Below, piece after piece: positions 61,893 through 64,000 of a DNA stretch of 64,000 nucleotides. The first letter of the stretch is position 1, and the number at the start of each line of letters is the position of its first letter. Source of the stretch: Sedimentibacter sp. MB31-C6 (GTDB lineage: Bacteria; Bacillota; Clostridia; Tissierellales; Sedimentibacteraceae); contig NZ_CP142396.1 of the NCBI RefSeq assembly GCF_035934735.1, positions 496,001 through 560,000 of the forward strand. Direction: 5' to 3'. Under the pieces are notes generated by a model that saw only the letters and a list, made by a program, of their open reading frames with translations, made no database searches and was not told the DNA's origin. A program made the position numbers and the translations under genes.

Positions 61893-64000
61893 TCATTCTA
61901 TAATCTCCACTGCTTCACCTAAATCAAACAAATATAAATAACATGCTTTTACTTTTTTATTTGTAATTTTTTCTACTGCCTCTTTATAATATAGTATTTG
62001 TAACTTGTATTCATTCTTGACTTTTTCTACGCCAAATTGAGATATATCATCTGTTTTATAATCAACGATAACAACCTCTCCATCTTCATAAAAAAAGCAG
62101 TCAATTATTCCTTGAATTAAAATTATATCTTTTTCATCTAATGAACACAATATTTCTTTGGCTTTCTTTTTAATAACAAATGGAACTTCTCTCTTTACAT
62201 AATTAGAATGTAACATTCGTTTACCAATATCTGTATTGAAAAAATGTACAATCTTTTCTACTTCAACAATAGCAGCTTCTTTATCTGTAAGCATTTTTTT
62301 TGCTACCATATTATTTATTTGAAATGATATTTCTTCGAAAGATAATCCCTTATTTAATAATAAATGTTGCATTACAAAATGTACAATAGTACCAATTTCA
62401 GCCTTAGTAAAATCTTCTTCCTTAAATTGAGGAATATTTCTTAAGGTAGGTATTTTATAATTAATCCTATCTAACTTTTCTTCTTGTAATACTTTTATGT
62501 CAGTGACTGAAAGTTTAGTTGGTACATTAATAGATTTGTTAAAAAAATACTGGAAATTTAATCGATTGTTTATTTCTTCCGTCATCTTACTATTTTTATT
62601 AACTTTAAAGTCCATTATTTCTTTTAATCGCTGGTCTTTAACATTTATTGACCCATTATCTTTCTTCTTAATATTAAATAAATCAATTTTGTTTATCTTC
62701 CACTTAGAAAAGTTTTCATTTTCTCCAATTTTATAATTATTGTCATCCTTAATTATTTCCTCAACATCATCTAAAGTCTTTTCCTTAAACAAACAGGTAC
62801 AAATCCAATCTAAATATGAATCCTCAGAATAAATGTTGTATAGGGATGGACCTTTTTGCCATTTTTTTACCTTTGTCTCCAAATTATCAATAGTTCCTAT
62901 TAAAAGAAGTTTATCTACAGCTCTTGTCATAGCAACATAAAGCACCCTCATTTCTTCAGACAAATTTTCTAATTTTATTACATTTTTTATAGCAATCCTT
63001 GAAAAAGTCTCTTTATATATACGCTCTGTAGGATTTATATACTTTGGTGCTACACCATAAATTTTATGCTTTAAAATGTTTTTAGTAGTATCTGTTTTAT
63101 TAAATCGTTTATTAAGACCACACATTATTACAACTGGAAATTCTAAGCCTTTACTCTTATGTACAGACATAAGTCTTACTACATTATCATTTTCTCCCAA
63201 TGTTTTTGCTGTACCCATATCTCCTGATGAGATATTTAATTTTTCAATATATCTAAGAAAATTAAACAATCCACTCATTGATGTCTTTTCAAATTCATAA
63301 GCTTTATCAGTAAGTAATCTTAAATTTGCCTGCCTCATATTTCCTCTTGGCAGAACTCCAACAAAATAGTAATATCCAGTTTCCATTAGAATTTCCCATA
63401 TAAAATCACTTAAATGAGCATATCTACTTCTTTTTTTCCAGCCTTCCAGTTTTGAAATAAATTTATCTAACTTTTCAGCTAAAGAATCATTTACTTTATT
63501 TTTATAATCATACACTGCATCTATATAATTATATTTAGGATTTAAAACCCTTATTTTTACAAGATCCTCAGTTGTAAAATTACCTATTGGAGACCTCATA
63601 ACGCTTAACAAAGGTATGTCCTGCCTAATATTATCGATAATTTTCAATAAATTTAGCATCACCTGAATTTCGATTGTTTCTAAATAACCTGCACCACCAT
63701 CATAGTAAAAAGGAATTCCCTCATCACTGAAAATTTCTTCGAAAATTCCAGCCCAATTTGATACAGACCTCATGAGAATCACAATATCTTTAAGTTCAAT
63801 ATCTCTAGATTCCTTTTTAATTGGATTATATGTTTTTTGTTCAAGTAGTTCTTTAACTTTTTCAACTGTAAAGTATGCTTCTAACTCAGCAGTTTTTAAA
63901 GACTTAATTTCATCGTCTATTTCTTCATCAGATTTAGAATTTTTGTCAATCAAATAAATCTCTGTACTTTTATCATCATCTTCATTAAATACTGCACCTG
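61893..64000 (-). CDS. addA: ATP-dependent helicase/nuclease subunit A (AddA), 3' part
   Basis: The gene enters from beyond the window end: the frame stays open to base 64000 (reading ...GAVFNEDDDKSTEIYLID), so about 700 C-terminal residues are seen. These cover UvrD-type helicase motifs IV-VI (DIVILMRSVSNWAGIFEEI, NVVRLMSVHKSKGLEFPVVIMCGL, EEMRVLYVAMTRAVDKLLL) and the C-terminal RecB-like nuclease with IVDYKTD. AddA with AddB resects double-strand breaks for RecA. The TTG at 63953 is not a real start. Confidence 0.93.
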   Translation of the reverse strand, partial: GAVFNEDDDKSTEIYLIDKNSKSDEEIDDEIKSLKTAELEAYFTVEKVKELLEQKTYNPIKKESRDIELKDIVILMRSVSNWAGIFEEIFSDEGIPFYYDGGAGYLETIEIQVMLNLLKIIDNIRQDIPLLSVMRSPIGNFTTEDLVKIRVLNPKYNYIDAVYDYKNKVNDSLAEKLDKFISKLEGWKKRSRYAHLSDFIWEILMETGYYYFVGVLPRGNMRQANLRLLTDKAYEFEKTSMSGLFNFLRYIEKLNISSGDMGTAKTLGENDNVVRLMSVHKSKGLEFPVVIMCGLNKRFNKTDTTKNILKHKIYGVAPKYINPTERIYKETFSRIAIKNVIKLENLSEEMRVLYVAMTRAVDKLLLIGTIDNLETKVKKWQKGPSLYNIYSEDSYLDWICTCLFKEKTLDDVEEIIKDDNNYKIGENENFSKWKINKIDLFNIKKKDNGSINVKDQRLKEIMDFKVNKNSKMTEEINNRLNFQYFFNKSINVPTKLSVTDIKVLQEEKLDRINYKIPTLRNIPQFKEEDFTKAEIGTIVHFVMQHLLLNKGLSFEEISFQINNMVAKKMLTDKEAAIVEVEKIVHFFNTDIGKRMLHSNYVKREVPFVIKKKAKEILCSLDEKDIILIQGIIDCFFYEDGEVVIVDYKTDDISQFGVEKVKNEYKLQILYYKEAVEKITNKKVKACYLYLFDLGEAVEIIE

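Noticed and set aside
63953-64000. Start of addA at the TTG at 63953
   Set aside because: The frame continues open to the window end with AddA-like sequence, so the gene is cut by the window rather than starting there.

Overview
This window is a low-GC, densely coded stretch of chromosome from an anaerobic member of the Bacillota, most likely a Clostridia or Tissierellia-type amino-acid fermenter. The evidence is the Gram-positive gene set and neighbourhoods (rnmV-rsmA beside a 3D/G5 protein, CarD beside a PIN-TRAM protein, tsaD beside a YdiF-type ABC-F protein, HutP, CsaB, AddA), strong AGGAGG ribosome binding sites, frequent TTG/GTG starts, and a histidine-to-formate pathway. I see no insertion sequence, prophage or CRISPR array. 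Most genes are on the minus strand. The species is not identified.

Layout. 81-3645 holds a corrinoid adenosyltransferase, rsmA, rnmV, udk and a 3D-domain protein. 4002-7043 holds a pyridoxamine kinase, a guaB resembling the Tritrichomonas foetus type, and a DUF1292 protein; tRNA-Pro(GGG) follows at 7190. 7281-14468 is an unusual three-gene operon: a 1623-residue fusion (HD, alpha-helical repeats, NadD-like nucleotidyltransferase, acetyltransferase-like, phosphoribosyltransferase-like), then a lactate/malate-dehydrogenase-like protein and a flavodoxin-like protein. I regard it as the best candidate for an undescribed system. 14614-20469 holds an FAH-family protein, DUF421/DUF4363, PIN-TRAM, CarD and a split transketolase; transaldolase follows. 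21209-25187 is a TagA-CsaB-DUF5693 cell-wall polymer cluster. 25392-31863 holds a methyltransferase, a small exported protein, biotin ligase, coaE and polA.

31984-44904 is the catabolic core. It contains an SOD-like protein, a 38-residue membrane peptide, a LysR regulator, hutU-ftcD-hutI-fchA-hutP, then fhs, a formate/nitrite-family channel and a BTAD/ATPase/TPR regulator. Together these suggest urocanate to glutamate plus a one-carbon unit, ATP from Fhs, and formate export. hutH and folD are not in the window. hutU and fhs share a CGTC-N7-CGTC motif at nearly the same distance from their starts.

44901-50190 holds a VTT membrane protein, a 2H phosphoesterase-like protein, glmM, and metA and metY; metY has a SAM-I riboswitch leader. 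50250-54582 holds an uncharacterised protein, an XRE regulator, an ABC-F protein and tsaD; the ABC-F/tsaD gap carries a DnaA-box cluster. 54739-60126 is an ABC importer operon with a DUF3798 lipoprotein. The window ends with two uncharacterised genes and the 3' part of addA. Several GC-rich hairpin repeats are scattered between genes.
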